A program made the translations under genes and the position numbers. The notes under the pieces were generated by a model, which was given only the letters and a program-made list of their open reading frames with translations, had not been told where the DNA came from and did no database searches. A stretch of 64,000 bases of DNA from Setaria digitata (Eukaryota; Nematoda; Chromadorea; Rhabditida; Setariidae): the NCBI GenBank assembly GCA_003640385.1, contig RCAB01000084.1:120864-184863 (forward strand), read 5' to 3'. This document shows positions 53,432-64,000 of the stretch, in pieces. Within the stretch, counting starts at the first letter, position 1. Every line of letters starts with the position of its first letter.

Positions 53432-54248
53432 CTGTAAATGAACTACTTTTCATCGTGATAAGTTCGAATTAACTCTACAAATTATGATTTCCACAAAATA
53501 CCAAAGCTTTATGAGCCGACCTACCACTGTTTTGACAAAAACCTCAAATTAGCAAACTCCCTAGCGTACATGAGAAAAAACTAAAACCTAATTATATGAA
53601 TCATGTTCCCGTGGTGTAAAAGAAACAAGAGCAGAAACTGCGAAAGCTAGAACATAAAAATCCAATTCCCCAAATGAACTTCCATTAACTGTTTTCTTAC
53701 TGCTTTTAATCCAGACATTTTCGCATTTTCTTTCCTTTTCTTTTTTTCATGAAATTCTCTAATTTCGCTATTACAATACTAATGAAACAAATGCTTAAAT
53801 GATGAAGATACTCGCTGAATACTCGAATCAACAGATAAAAACAGCAACAGAATACACCAAATTTTACTACATAGAGTAGGCATAATACATGGAACAAAAC
53901 AAACATATTTATATTAAACGAGAATAAAACAAGTTCATTTCTTTTTGCATTTGTAAAACAAATAATCGAGTGAGATAACCAAAAATCTGAATCAACCGAG
54001 AACTACTACATCACATCGCTGTGAGACAAGTATCTGAATGAGTCCTTTTTTAATCTAAGACATAAAACTTGGAGAGATCATTCTCTTACCAACAGCATTC
54101 ACAATATAGGACAAATTATCCTCTCGTCCTCAATATTCCATTTCAGGCAAAGTTAACTAAGTATGTGCAAAGCTTCATTCAGAAACAGTGCGAAAACAAG
54201 CATACTAAGAACTAGTTCTCAGGGGGAAAAAAAAACGCTTCAAAGTGT
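53432..54248. other. Spacer between HP1 gene and VARS
   Basis: About 0.8 kb of AT-rich DNA upstream of the VARS acceptor (minus-strand TTTACAG, 53432-53438). No open frame that I can support. Confidence 0.45.
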
Positions 54249-57010
54249 TCAAGATGAAACGAACTTTAACGACCTTTCATAATAATTCACCAATTTCTGA
54301 AATTTATTGTATTAATATGGGACCACTTACATAATTATTAATAATTAAAGTTACATAATTAAAGACCGACCGTAAAAACAATTAGCATATTAAGCTTGTA
54401 TTTCAATATTCAATTCTCTTCACAATAACTTGCAAACAACCGATTTCTTACATTTTTCTTTCATTCAACAAATTATTTCATATTATGAAGTAACGCTTAA
54501 TGATTTATGTGACAATAATGAAGCTTGTATCTAACCGTCCGAAGTGTTGCAACAAAAACTATTGATATCAGTGTTAAAAAACTACATCGAAAATACCTTT
54601 GGACATTTCTTTACCAACACTCGAGTTGATAAAAGATCATGATGTCCGTCCTCAAAGCGCACCACTGCCATAATCTCATTATCTTCCTTTTTGACACCAA
54701 GAATGCAATCAATTTTTGCACGTTTCAACCTAACCTCTTCATTGCCATCATCGCCACTCTCTGAAGCTTAAGATAAACAAAAAGTTGAAATCTAGTATTT
54801 AATAACCATCCCCAGGAGAAATTAAAGACAAAAATTTGCTGTATCAACCTCCAGAATGTAATCGCTCTCTGACTTCATTTGTTTTTCTTTTTAAAAGTTT
54901 GGATGGAAATAGTTCTTCATTGTTATCACTTGAATCAATTTCCTGAAAATCCGCTGTTAGTCGACAATATCAAGGAAGTGGAAGAAGTGTGAAAACAAAT
55001 ACAGCAAGAAATATAAAAGAGAAATCTTTTTGCGAGAGAAATAGTAAAAAAAAGAAAGAAAAACACAACTTTTTGGAAATAAATGTACCTCCTTTATTGG
55101 TCTATTTCGTAGAAGATATTTCTTCTCATTTTTCTTCAAACTATTTTCAAATTCACGAATTGCATCAGGAGCAGACTTCTTAAATACATTTAAGAAATAA
55201 AGTTTTATATCTTATAAAAGTTTGTCATAACTTGCATAGCTGCTTCTTTTTGAGTCCCGCTTCTCAACTGGCAGCGACTCAACCAAAAGCCTTAATTAGC
55301 ATGCGGGCATTACAGAATCTTTCTAGCACTTTGAAAATTTATTAATAATGCAATTGAACATCAATTAGTAAAATGAAATGTGAATAATGAGTAGAATAGA
55401 AATTACCTTAAATTATGTTTATAAATTAGGAAAAAATCAGATAGACAAAAAGTTGAACTTACACAATTTTCTGCAGATTCCCATGTATTTTCACTCTCAT
55501 TATCATATCCAGCCCATTTGATCAAATATTCGATTCTTTTCTTTCGCCTATTATATCGTCTATCGAGAATTCTTTCCACCACATATTCTTCATCTTCACC
55601 CTCATCATCCTTCTCATCTTCTTTCTCAGTGTCATTATCTTCACCAACAGTACCACTAGCATCACTACTACTCTCAGAATTATTATCCTGCAACTGCTTC
55701 GGTAAATTAAACTGAAAAAGAAAAACAGCAATGCTGCAGTGTAAAGCAAACAGTACGATCACAGCAGAATAACATACTTTAATTTTCGGATATAACTGAA
55801 GACTCCATGTTGTATAACTAGTTGGAAAACAAGAAAAATTTGCTATTCAAACCTTAATTACCCATATTAACCACTAAATTCTTCCCTCAACGGTCTTTTA
55901 GGGTATTACAAAATTTTTCGGAACAAATTCAACATAACAAACTTACTTTATTCTTCTTATTTATTTTTTGTGAAATAGATTTCGAATCTTCCAAAACATC
56001 GGGAACTTTTAGTTCAGGCTGTTTCGTCTCATCAACATCATTTCCTGCATTCTAAAATGTGATAATGCAATAGCTTTTTACTGATATTCCGAATTTCTGA
56101 ATGAAGAATCACGAATTCAGTATGCGTTCAAATTACCAAAAAGTACAAAATTTTCCAGAAAAGAGCTGAAAATACACTGAACCTACTGGAACAAGATGCT
56201 TGAGAGGTTTTCAATGAAAAGCTTAAGTTTCGACAAAGTTATATTGCAGTACAAAGAGAGCATTTTTTTTTTTTTTTTTTTAAATATATAGAAATTGATC
56301 CCCAAAGGACAAGATCTTGAAGTAACAAATGTTCATAGTCCAATTAAATGGCAGAAAGAAGAACCTTCTTGTTGTTGTCGACCGAATTTCGATTATCAAC
56401 AACAGCGATGTTTGTACTGTTGGCAATCTCGCCTTCTAAAGTTCAGTTATTTAATGGCATTCCAGCGGATAAATGATGCCTCATCCAAAAAACATGCGTA
56501 ATTTGATGCTACATCTCAAGCATAGATGGAATACGATGGCCATGAAACAAATGCTACTTCTGGACATATTCAACTTTGAGGTTCCAAAAATAAATGAACT
56601 TAAACAACCTAAGTCAGACAACAAAGACATTAGTGATACTGAGTCGTGCTTGAAGATATTTAATAGTTTCCGAGAAATAAGGCATATTTTACAACAAGCT
56701 ATTGTATACCTACTTTATACCTAATGCTAAGATCTTATAAAAAGGCAAAAGCATGTCATGAACTGCCAGGAGCGAGGAGAATAGAGATAAATTAATGAAG
56801 TAATGAGGAAAATGAACAAAGACATATATATAAATGTGTCCTACATAAAGAGATTCAATCTTCACCTGAACAAGCTTCAAGAAAATATTCTGCTTGCACA
56901 ACACGATCAGGCTCAAGCAAATCGTCCAACATAGTGTTAGAAGCATCGATAAGTTGATCTGTTAGTCGTATATCACCAACACCGTCATCATTATCTCGCT
57001 CTTTTGTCAT
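54249..57010 (-). CDS. HP1-type chromodomain / chromoshadow protein
   Basis: Heterochromatin protein 1 family: the chromodomain reads H3K9 methylation and the chromoshadow domain dimerises and recruits partners. Exons, 5' to 3': 57010-~56866 (tentative), 56051-55947, 55711-55463, 55178-55089, 54942-54849, 54766-54597, 54296-54249. The chromodomain begins EEYVVERILDRR in exon 3, after a long acidic Glu/Asp stretch; the aromatic cage is intact (Tyr of EEY, Trp and Tyr of IKWAGY), and exon 4 supplies the closing helix (DAIREFENSLKK). The shadow domain is in exons 6-7 (IDCILGVKKEDNEIMAVVRF, KKCPK, then KLVNYYERSLKF). Exons 2-7 agree in phase. The first exon ends in phase 1 at its best donor while exon 2 needs phase 0, so the extreme N-terminus is wrong or an exon is missing. 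Similar to C. elegans HPL-1/HPL-2 but with a longer acidic N-terminal region. Confidence 0.9.
56295..56724 (+). pseudogene. Possible decayed ORF, antisense inside HP1 intron 1
   Basis: Two overlapping plus-strand frames without introns, 56295-56501 (no ATG; WQKEEPSCCCRPNFDYQQQ, later RCLYCWQSRLL) and 56473-56724 (NFEVPKINELKQPKSDN), look protein-like in composition but are in different frames and resemble no family I know. Could be a frameshifted insertion remnant, or chance. Confidence 0.25.
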
Positions 57011-57953
57011 CTTCTCAGCAAATATAAGAATTTATCATGTATGATGACTGACCGGTGACAATTTTCGAAACTAAGAGGGACACTTTCTTAAGTGTGAGGA
57101 AGAAGTGGTATTTAATGATCAAAAGAGGAGATTAATGCCTCAAATTCGCGTCCTCTTAGTCAATTCGAAGATATAGATAGCTTGAATATCATTCATTCCA
57201 AATTCATTCTAGATGCAAGTGCAGAAGTCTACAGAAAAGAAATTCCAATATGGAATAAAAGTACCAGCTGATGGGTGTCATAAGCACCTGCGCTACCTAG
57301 AAACGCAATGCAACTCAAGCCTTTTTTCCGCGAATATAAGTCGCCAATGACAAGTTCTGACCCAACATCTGTCCAAAAACAACGTACAGAGGTATGGCAC
57401 CGACACACTTACTTTCTGATACACAGTTCATCAAATATGAAGGTGAAACCTGCTGAAGTGCTCATGCGACAACGTTCAGTGCTCTCTGGGTCCTTCAACC
57501 TCACTCACTACAGTCGAAGCATTAGTCCTGTCCTCGTAACCTTCATTACTTTGTCTCTTCTGGCCAGCTTCATCCGTCAGACGTCAGACTCTAACACACG
57601 TCAACGCGGAAATGACCCTCACCTAACCTAACATTGACAACATAAACTAGTTGGTGGGACAAAAGTTGCATTAATTGTGTCATGCTACTGCATTGATGTA
57701 TAGTAGGATGAAGTTGAGGGCTTTCGTAGCTGGTAGAGGTAAGGGTTGGGGTGATTTTGGTCCAAAGTTGTCGCTCGGAGTTACCGGGAGCAGGGTGGTG
57801 CACTGTTGTGACGTAGCAGTGGAAAAGACGGGTGACTGGAATTCCTGGGCAATTATCCACCAGTAAATTGGCTTTTTCCCGGTAGCTTTGGTGCATCAAA
57901 TTTCCTTATATAATTTAATTTCGAATTTAAAAGTGTGAGGCATTTATTTTTCA
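57011..57953. promoter_or_regulatory. Divergent promoter region HP1 / RPL35
   Basis: The start codons of HP1 (minus) and RPL35 (plus) are 957 bases apart, so this spacer should hold both promoters. The part at about 57290-57860 is clearly richer in G+C than the surroundings, including long frames on both strands (57308-57631 plus, 57591-57899 minus) that are open because of base composition; neither resembles a known protein. TTTTTCAG ends at 57954, twelve bases before the RPL35 start, and is the likely trans-splice acceptor. Confidence 0.4.
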
Positions 57954-57966
57954 GTAGGCAAGAAAG

Positions 57967-58982
57967 ATGACCAAAGTTAAAGCTCGCGATCTGAGAGGGA
58001 AAAAGAAGGAAGAGCTAAATAAGCAGCTTGACGAACAGAAAACGGAGCTCGCTTCCCTTCAAGTTTGTTTCCTGCAGTTTGTTTCTGGGAATATGAGTTA
58101 CATTTTCTTTTAAAAACATTCGTCTGAATCATTCCCTGACTGTTATTTAACTGTTTTAGAATCTTTTTTAAACGATTTTTTCCTTGCAATTAGAACAGAG
58201 TCGATTATTTTTTTACACTTTAGTTGGATTTCCCAGCATTCATTCCACTCTTCTGTTTGCTGATTTTGCTGATTAGGGTTCCGAAGTTATCTTAGCATTT
58301 CGTGCAGGTATCAAAAGTTGTTGGAGGGGGCGCATCGAAACTTTCGAAGATTCGTACTGTTCGAAAAAACATTGCTCGTATTTTGACGGTTATCAACCAA
58401 ACACAGAAGCAAGAATTGAGGAAATTCTACAAGGTTTTTTTTTCTTTACTAGTTCACACCTTTTTTTTGTGAACGATTTAAGATGTGCAGTGATTGTACG
58501 AATCGTCATTCTACTTTCTTGACTTTTAGTTTATACGAATAAAATAGGAGAAAGCCTGCTAGATCTGATCCTTTAAGCATCTTTCTTTTATCCTTTGGGA
58601 TAACTCTGATTTACTATTTTTTCCTAAATTATCTTATCTGTATTTTTTTATTATTGCATTTTTTTTATTTTTTATCGAGCCAGTTATGCGAAAAAGTTGT
58701 AGATGCTTGATCGAATATTACTATGGCATGCAGCAGAGCTACGTATACTGCCTAGCAAGACCGGGATTTCCAGATTGAATTAAAACTATGAATGATTTTG
58801 TGTGTATTCAAGATGACTGATTAAAATTTAAGGGGAAGCATTTCAAACCACTGGATTTGCGGCCGAAAAAAACGCGAGCAATGCGTCGAGCATTAACGAA
58901 GCACGAATCGAGTTTGAAAACAAAGAAGCAGCTTGCCAAACTTCGCAAGTACCCAATGAGAAAATACGCTGTAAAGGCTTGA
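57967..58982 (+). CDS. RPL35: 60S ribosomal protein L35 (uL29)
   Basis: Cytosolic large-subunit protein near the polypeptide exit tunnel. Three exons, 57967-58062, 58308-58433 and 58833-58982, all phase 0, give 123 residues, the standard length. The N-terminus [19 protein letters not shown], the central [19 protein letters not shown] and the C-terminus [14 protein letters not shown] followed by [12 protein letters not shown] are characteristic. The 5' leader left after the TTTTTCAG at 57947-57954 would be only 12 bases, as usual for trans-spliced nematode ribosomal protein mRNAs. It is transcribed away from the HP1 gene. Confidence 0.98.
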
Positions 58983-60654
58983 CTTTGTTCAGCTTGTTTT
59001 CAAATTGTTTGTTAACTGAACGGAGTAAATATATTCCTATGCCATTTCATGCGAATTCAGTAAACTAATTAATGCATGAGTTTAGTCATATCCAAAATGG
59101 AAATATTTCATGAGTTTCCACATATTTAAATGAGTAGTTAATTGTATCGTGAGCTTTCTACATATTATGAGTGAATAGTTTGCTTATGCTGACATCGGAG
59201 TAGTTTCCGACGTATAAGGCCAACTTCCGTTGTTTTTTGCTAGCTGTTAACCATTTCATGGAAGTTGTGGAATTTTTTTTGGTTAGAGGAAGCAGAAGAC
59301 AGCTTTCAAGGGTTTGGTAGGACGGTTGGTTGCGTTGATTAATGTGTGAGTATGTACGACTGCAGCAAAACTGTTAAATTTTTATTGATGCAGGTTTGTT
59401 TTTGATAGTAAAACCCACTTGGTCATCGAACTTCTTTGGGTTTGTGGTGAGTTACAGTGCAGGACGGTTACAACAAAACTGTAGAAAAAAGCATAAAGAA
59501 CTGGTTTCAAAGCAGCAGTATTAGTTCACGTAAAATTCTTTCTTTAATTCGTGGGATCGAATTTTTATCTCCGTATCTGGTCTTTCGTTTGTGAATGTTA
59601 GGACACGGAAAGGGATTTACAGTACTGATGAATTTTGCGCGATAGTGCTAGACTGCAGTTATCGTTCTTCACGTTTGCTTTCTGGATTGGACTGGATAAA
59701 CCAGTGGATATAAATCTGCGTCGCTAGTCTTCCATTGTGGATCTTACAGCTAATTGGTGAATCTGTTTGAGAACATTTTGGGATTAGCTCATGTAAATAA
59801 CGGCGTTTATCAGTGTGGGGTTGTTGGATCTTAAAACGGAATATCCGAGCAAGATACTCCATAGTTTTTTTAACAACTATTCTGTGGAGCATGCACTCGA
59901 TAATCGCTCTAATCAAATGATGGTGCATCGAATCATCTCTGGACTAAAATATTAGATTATCTGTGATTCAGCAAAATAGTTTCTGGTTGAAGGGAATGAA
60001 ATTTAGCCGTTGGGAAATTTTATACTGATTGGATATTTTGATTTGAATTCATCTGGGAACAGTTCTTGCAATAAAGTAGAGCTACTGGGAAAAGATGGAA
60101 AGGAATTGTGAAGCTGGTATTTAGAATATTAGAAGATATTTTTAGTAGCTTGAACTTCAAGAAATGATATTGATAAGTTTGGTTGTTGCGTGAAACTTTA
60201 TGTCATTCAAATAATCACTGCAGCTGTGATAATAATGATTTTAAATTTTTCAACATTCAGTAAAATTTTAAATATTGTAGGAGCCTTTTCCAAGCAATTG
60301 TAATAATTTTTGGTCTTATCGAGGTTCGGGGACATATGAGTAGTTGCCCATTTTTTGGGTCAGACGTTCAGGTATATCGTTAATCTTCACTTTTAACACT
60401 TAAGACCTATGACAACTCAAACTGTGCAGTCTTTAGCACTTTAGCCTGAAATTATTTTAGGGAAGTGAATGAGGACAAAAATCAATCAACCACTTATTTG
60501 TGTCTAGACTCAAATCCGGAAGTAAAGGAAAGAAGAGTCTTCCTACTTCCTACTTGACGACAATTGATGCCAGTCTCTTCTACTTTTATTATAGGTCGTC
60601 TCAATTAGCACAAAGTATGATGATAAATGACGTATGAATGAGACTCAACATTGG
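58983..60654. other. 3'-3' spacer between RPL35 and the calponin-repeat gene
   Basis: About 1.7 kb between convergent genes, slightly less AT-rich than the deserts further left. The minus frame 59659-59928 has no similarity or splice partner. I see no RNA gene. Confidence 0.45.
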
Positions 60655-63609
60655 TCATTCTTCCTCATCCTCTTCCTGTTCTTCCTCTTCCTCTTCCTCT
60701 TCCTCTTCCTCTTCCTCTTCCTCTTCCTCTTCCTCTTCTTCTTCCTCTTCTTCTTCCCCTTCTTCCTCTTCTTCTTCGTTTCCTTCTGTCAGCTTTCCCA
60801 TCTGGAAACAAATTGTTCCTGTTAAATTACCTTATTGGTCTTAATTTGAACAAAAAGGTAACCTTTTCTCCTTCCATATCTTCCTTCTCTTCGACCTCAT
60901 TAGTTTCGGCTCTTTCTGTCTGAAACTTTATATCTTACTGTCAAGCATTCAACATTTTCTATGATATCATTACCATAAGATGACTGGGCCTTGCTTTAAT
61001 ATTTTTCTTTGTGCTGGCTTTTCTTACAGCTTTTAGATTTGTTGCCCTTTTAACTCTCCTTCTTATCATCGCCATTGATGTTTTAATATCTTCTCATCCC
61101 CCTGACCATCATATCATTTTATCACATCACTTGTTTCAGAAGTTTCACCGATTTCTCATGCCTTCCGGAAATGAACTGTGTAATTATCCCAATCCCTTAT
61201 GCATCCGACTTTCTTTTCCCTTGAAGATGAAATTCTTCTGTTTTCATAAACATTTTTCCTTAATTGTGATGTTAATATTGCTAGCAAAAAAGTTTCCAAA
61301 TATTTAATATCTTTTTTTATACAACGTAAAGTTAAGATTATCAATACGCTGTGGAAGTGAGGCAAAAAATTTGTTTTGCAAAAATCATTGAAAGTTGGTA
61401 GGGTTCTAAACACAACCTTGGCTTCCTTGTTGTTAATAACAGTGACATTATTTTTGTCCCTCTTTTCCGCCTCTGCATTTTCCTTCTGAATTCATTTTGT
61501 TAAGTAATAAATTGGAATGATTTTTTGAAATGAATGAATTTTTTAATATCAAAAAGGATCTCAAAATTCAGGATCTCAAATCTACACATGGTATAGGATT
61601 TCTTAACTTGAGACTAGTCTTACTAATAATTGCCTTAAATTCCAATAGATTTAGATGACTGCTAACTTTTTCGAATTTTGGTTTGTGATGGCCAAATGAG
61701 TCAACAGCAGATGCTGAGCCAGGAGGTCGAGATTCTTCAAATTCGTGTAACGCATCCTCATACTCTTCAATCCTGATATACGGGTAAAACACTAGGAAGT
61801 TTATTTGAAATCAGTTCTAATCAATTCCAACTAATATAAAAGTTTGACTTCATGAGTATTGACAAAAAATGGGCTATCCTACCAGTTCCATAAGAAATCA
61901 CAAACCACTCCTTCTTCCATCCTTGTTTTAATAAAACATTTCTTGGTGTTCCAAAGCTAGTCATGCCTTTCTGAGATGCAAGCTTATTGGTACCTGCTTG
62001 AAGCGGTACAATACCTTCCGATTTCATTTTCAACGCTTCATCAATTTCTTTACCTCCCTAAAATATGAGCATTATGAAGCAAATCAACTATTTGATACCA
62101 CTACTTTATTGAATAAAACTGTAAATCTATGGCAAATTCTGTAGAAAATCCGCAAACTATAAGAGCGCTTAGTTCCACTTCACAGCAATTCAGGATTTTT
62201 TCCAATGTACATTCCCAAAACTTAGCTACATAGATAGTATGAGACAGTGAAATACCTTTGAATTCGGTAGTACATCCCGAATTTTTAGAAAACCGCCAGT
62301 ACCAGATTGACTGGCAAATTTGTTTTGTCCGGAGTACCATGGTGTGAATACAGTGCTCTTTCGTAAATTGTCCTCTCTGCAAAGAAAAAAGAATAGTAAA
62401 TTTAACTTTTCGTAAGAGAATCTCCCGTAATTACGATTCTGAAATGATCTAATATGAAACTGACGTCAAGCCAAGTCCCTCAATCTCCATGGTAGCTTGA
62501 CGAACAGCACCGATACCAGGTGGTGAATTCATGCCTTGCTGAGAAGCGAATATGTTTGTTCCGTACTGATAACATAACACGCCATGCGTACGTCTATCCC
62601 GTGGTAAACGTCCTCTAATATTCGGTACCTGATTACGATGAGAACCCATCGAACGCTAAAAATTGTTGGTGGTTTAGTTTAGAAACGCGGGGTTAATTCT
62701 TGCAAGCAATAGAAATATTGCAAAAGGACTTCTCCGGATTGCGTGGCCATTCCGTAATCGCCAGATTGCTTAGGTATAAGCTTTTCACCCCGTTTATCAA
62801 CTGTCGTCTCCCAGTCTTTTTTGTATTCAACTTTTGGCACTTGACTTCGAGTTGCACCAATAGGTGTTAGACCTGAGATGATTGGAACCCAAAATTACTT
62901 ACGAGTAACGATATTTTTACTGTACACATTTAGCAGTTAGAATTAAAAAAAAAAGAGAAACTTAATTCTTTTGAAACGAAGTCATTCACTTGAAGCTGTA
63001 TATGTAAAGTTTTTATAAACAAAATTTTAAGCGATACCTTTTTGAGATGCATACTGGTTGCTTCCATACTGCATTCTGAGCAATTCTTCACTTTTTCGAT
63101 CAGGATTAATGAACCTGAGACACTCGGTTACTTTTCTTTGCCCAGAAAATACTTCCCGAATCTCAAGTCGTCCTCAGAACTTTTTTATGGCTGCTACATT
63201 CTTTTGTTCAAACCACAAAAAATTAAAAATTTCCGAAGGAAAAATTCAAAAATCTACCCGAGATGTTTATCCTTCGTTATGTTCCATCGAGGCATGCCAA
63301 GTGCAGTCATACCTTTTTGGGAATCATACTTATTGGTAGCAGCTTGCACTGACAGAAAGGTTTCACCTGCTCGAAGTTGCTCCAAGTTCCATCGTCGCTT
63401 CGTCACTTTCTGCTCGTTAGTTGCATCGTCCTACAAACTGGAGTTTCACTAATTAATAATTAGTATGCACAGTAAATGTGCTCTCTCCTCACTTCAGCTT
63501 GCAAGTTCATTCAGCCTTCCTTTTTGCTTATGTTTCCACTAAACTTCGTGATTGATTTCACCTCATTCCATGGTTGGCAAAAAATCCAGAACTCTCGATA
63601 TCCGGAATC
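60655..63609 (-). CDS. Calponin-repeat (UNC-87/CLIK-like) actin-binding protein with polyglutamate tail; 5' end not found
   Basis: Muscle thin-filament protein: tandem calponin-like repeats bundle actin. Exons, 5' to 3': 63609-63562 (tentative), 63430-63258, 63114-63038, 62872-62730, 62655-62465, 62376-62256, 62057-61906, 61772-61667, 61485-61417, 60919-60863, 60801-60655; 427 residues in the window, all in phase. Six repeats are visible: [100 protein letters not shown]. No calponin-homology domain is seen, as in UNC-87. After the repeats come two Lys/Glu-rich exons and a last exon reading MGKLTEGN followed by ~40 residues almost all glutamate, then stop. That exon is 147 bases, in frame and has a TTTGTTTCCAG acceptor, so the microsatellite is coding. 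The first exon(s) probably lie beyond the right edge. Confidence 0.9.
60676..60778 (+). repeat. (TTCCTC)n microsatellite, coding on the minus strand
   Basis: About 100 bases of TTCCTC units interrupted by TTCTTC and CCCC. On the minus strand it reads GAGGAA, giving the glutamate tail of the calponin-repeat protein. The plus-strand open frames here are only the complement. Confidence 0.95.
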
Positions 63610-64000
63610 CTGATCATGGAATTATTTATTAGACAGAGCATCATCTTGGAAACTGATTCCAGTCTCTGTTGAGTCAAATAAATTGCTAACAAGGCGTATT
63701 CTCCCGCTGAGTGGATGTCTTCTTTGAGAGACAGCACTTAAAATTGAACTTTTCTTAAATGTTTTGTTAAGTAAAATTGGAGATGTGCAATTTTGCAAAG
63801 ACAATATGAATAAGTAAAAGCTACAAGGAGAATCACTAAACCGGAATCCTGAACAATGATCTGAAGCTGACTGGAAAAAAGAACAGAAAGATATATAACA
63901 ATAACAGGAAAAAAGCAGTCTAATCATAGTGAGCTTAGCAACATATATTGATTCTCGAGTATTAAATATCAGATAGATTACATGACCCAACTTTTACTGA

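Noticed and set aside
60634..60923. Plus-strand frames rich in Leu/Phe, Ser or Pro
   Set aside because: They are the three translations of the TTCCTC microsatellite on the wrong strand; the coding sense is minus.
60973..61090. Lys/Arg-rich minus frame between calponin exons ([12 protein letters not shown])
   Set aside because: No acceptor gives the required phase, while exon 61485-61417 joins 60919-60863 directly in phase 0.

Overview
The window is AT-rich eukaryotic DNA. It carries small intron-split genes with short exons, GTAAG-type donors and TTTCAG-type acceptors. Several genes have an acceptor-like TTTCAG a few bases before the start codon, which is what spliced-leader trans-splicing produces. 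Protein similarities and this architecture point to a nematode, most likely a filarial/spirurid (clade III) worm. I see no bacterial genes, CRISPR, rRNA or tRNA.

Layout. 16-4154 (+): C-terminal 709 residues of a proline/glutamine-rich low-complexity protein. 6286-9806 (+): origin recognition complex subunit ORC5. 9807-16828: gene-poor. 16829-17785 (+): a small secreted precursor ending in an RF-Gly amidation signal, a probable FMRFamide-like neuropeptide. 17786-22698: gene-poor. 22699-25249 (+): RING/B-box (TRIM-like) protein, followed by or continuous with an uncharacterised reading set at 25201-26830. 27513-31806 (+): an eleven-exon Maelstrom gene (HMG box plus MAEL domain). 33443-37027 (+): membrane-anchored histidine acid phosphatase. 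39991-41256 (+): four-transmembrane protein. Minus strand: 45709-42324 CMTR2 cap methyltransferase; 53415-46372 cytosolic valyl-tRNA synthetase; 57010-54249 HP1-type chromodomain/chromoshadow protein. 57967-58982 (+): ribosomal protein L35. 63609-60655 (-): calponin-repeat (UNC-87-like) muscle protein with a polyglutamate tail encoded by a microsatellite.

Exon joins were chosen by hand so that reading frame, splice sites and family similarity agree; nearly all exon lengths satisfy phase. The HP1, valyl-tRNA synthetase and CMTR2 genes follow each other on one strand with 0.66-0.83 kb gaps, and HP1 and RPL35 are divergent across 0.96 kb. Many of the housekeeping functions meet in replication (ORC5), chromatin (HP1), mRNA capping (CMTR2) and translation (VARS, RPL35). 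The most interesting items are the Maelstrom gene in a nematode setting, an ORC5 whose Walker A and B motifs are both broken, a previously unlisted RFamide precursor, a one-base frameshift in the valyl-tRNA synthetase tail exon, and GC-AG introns.
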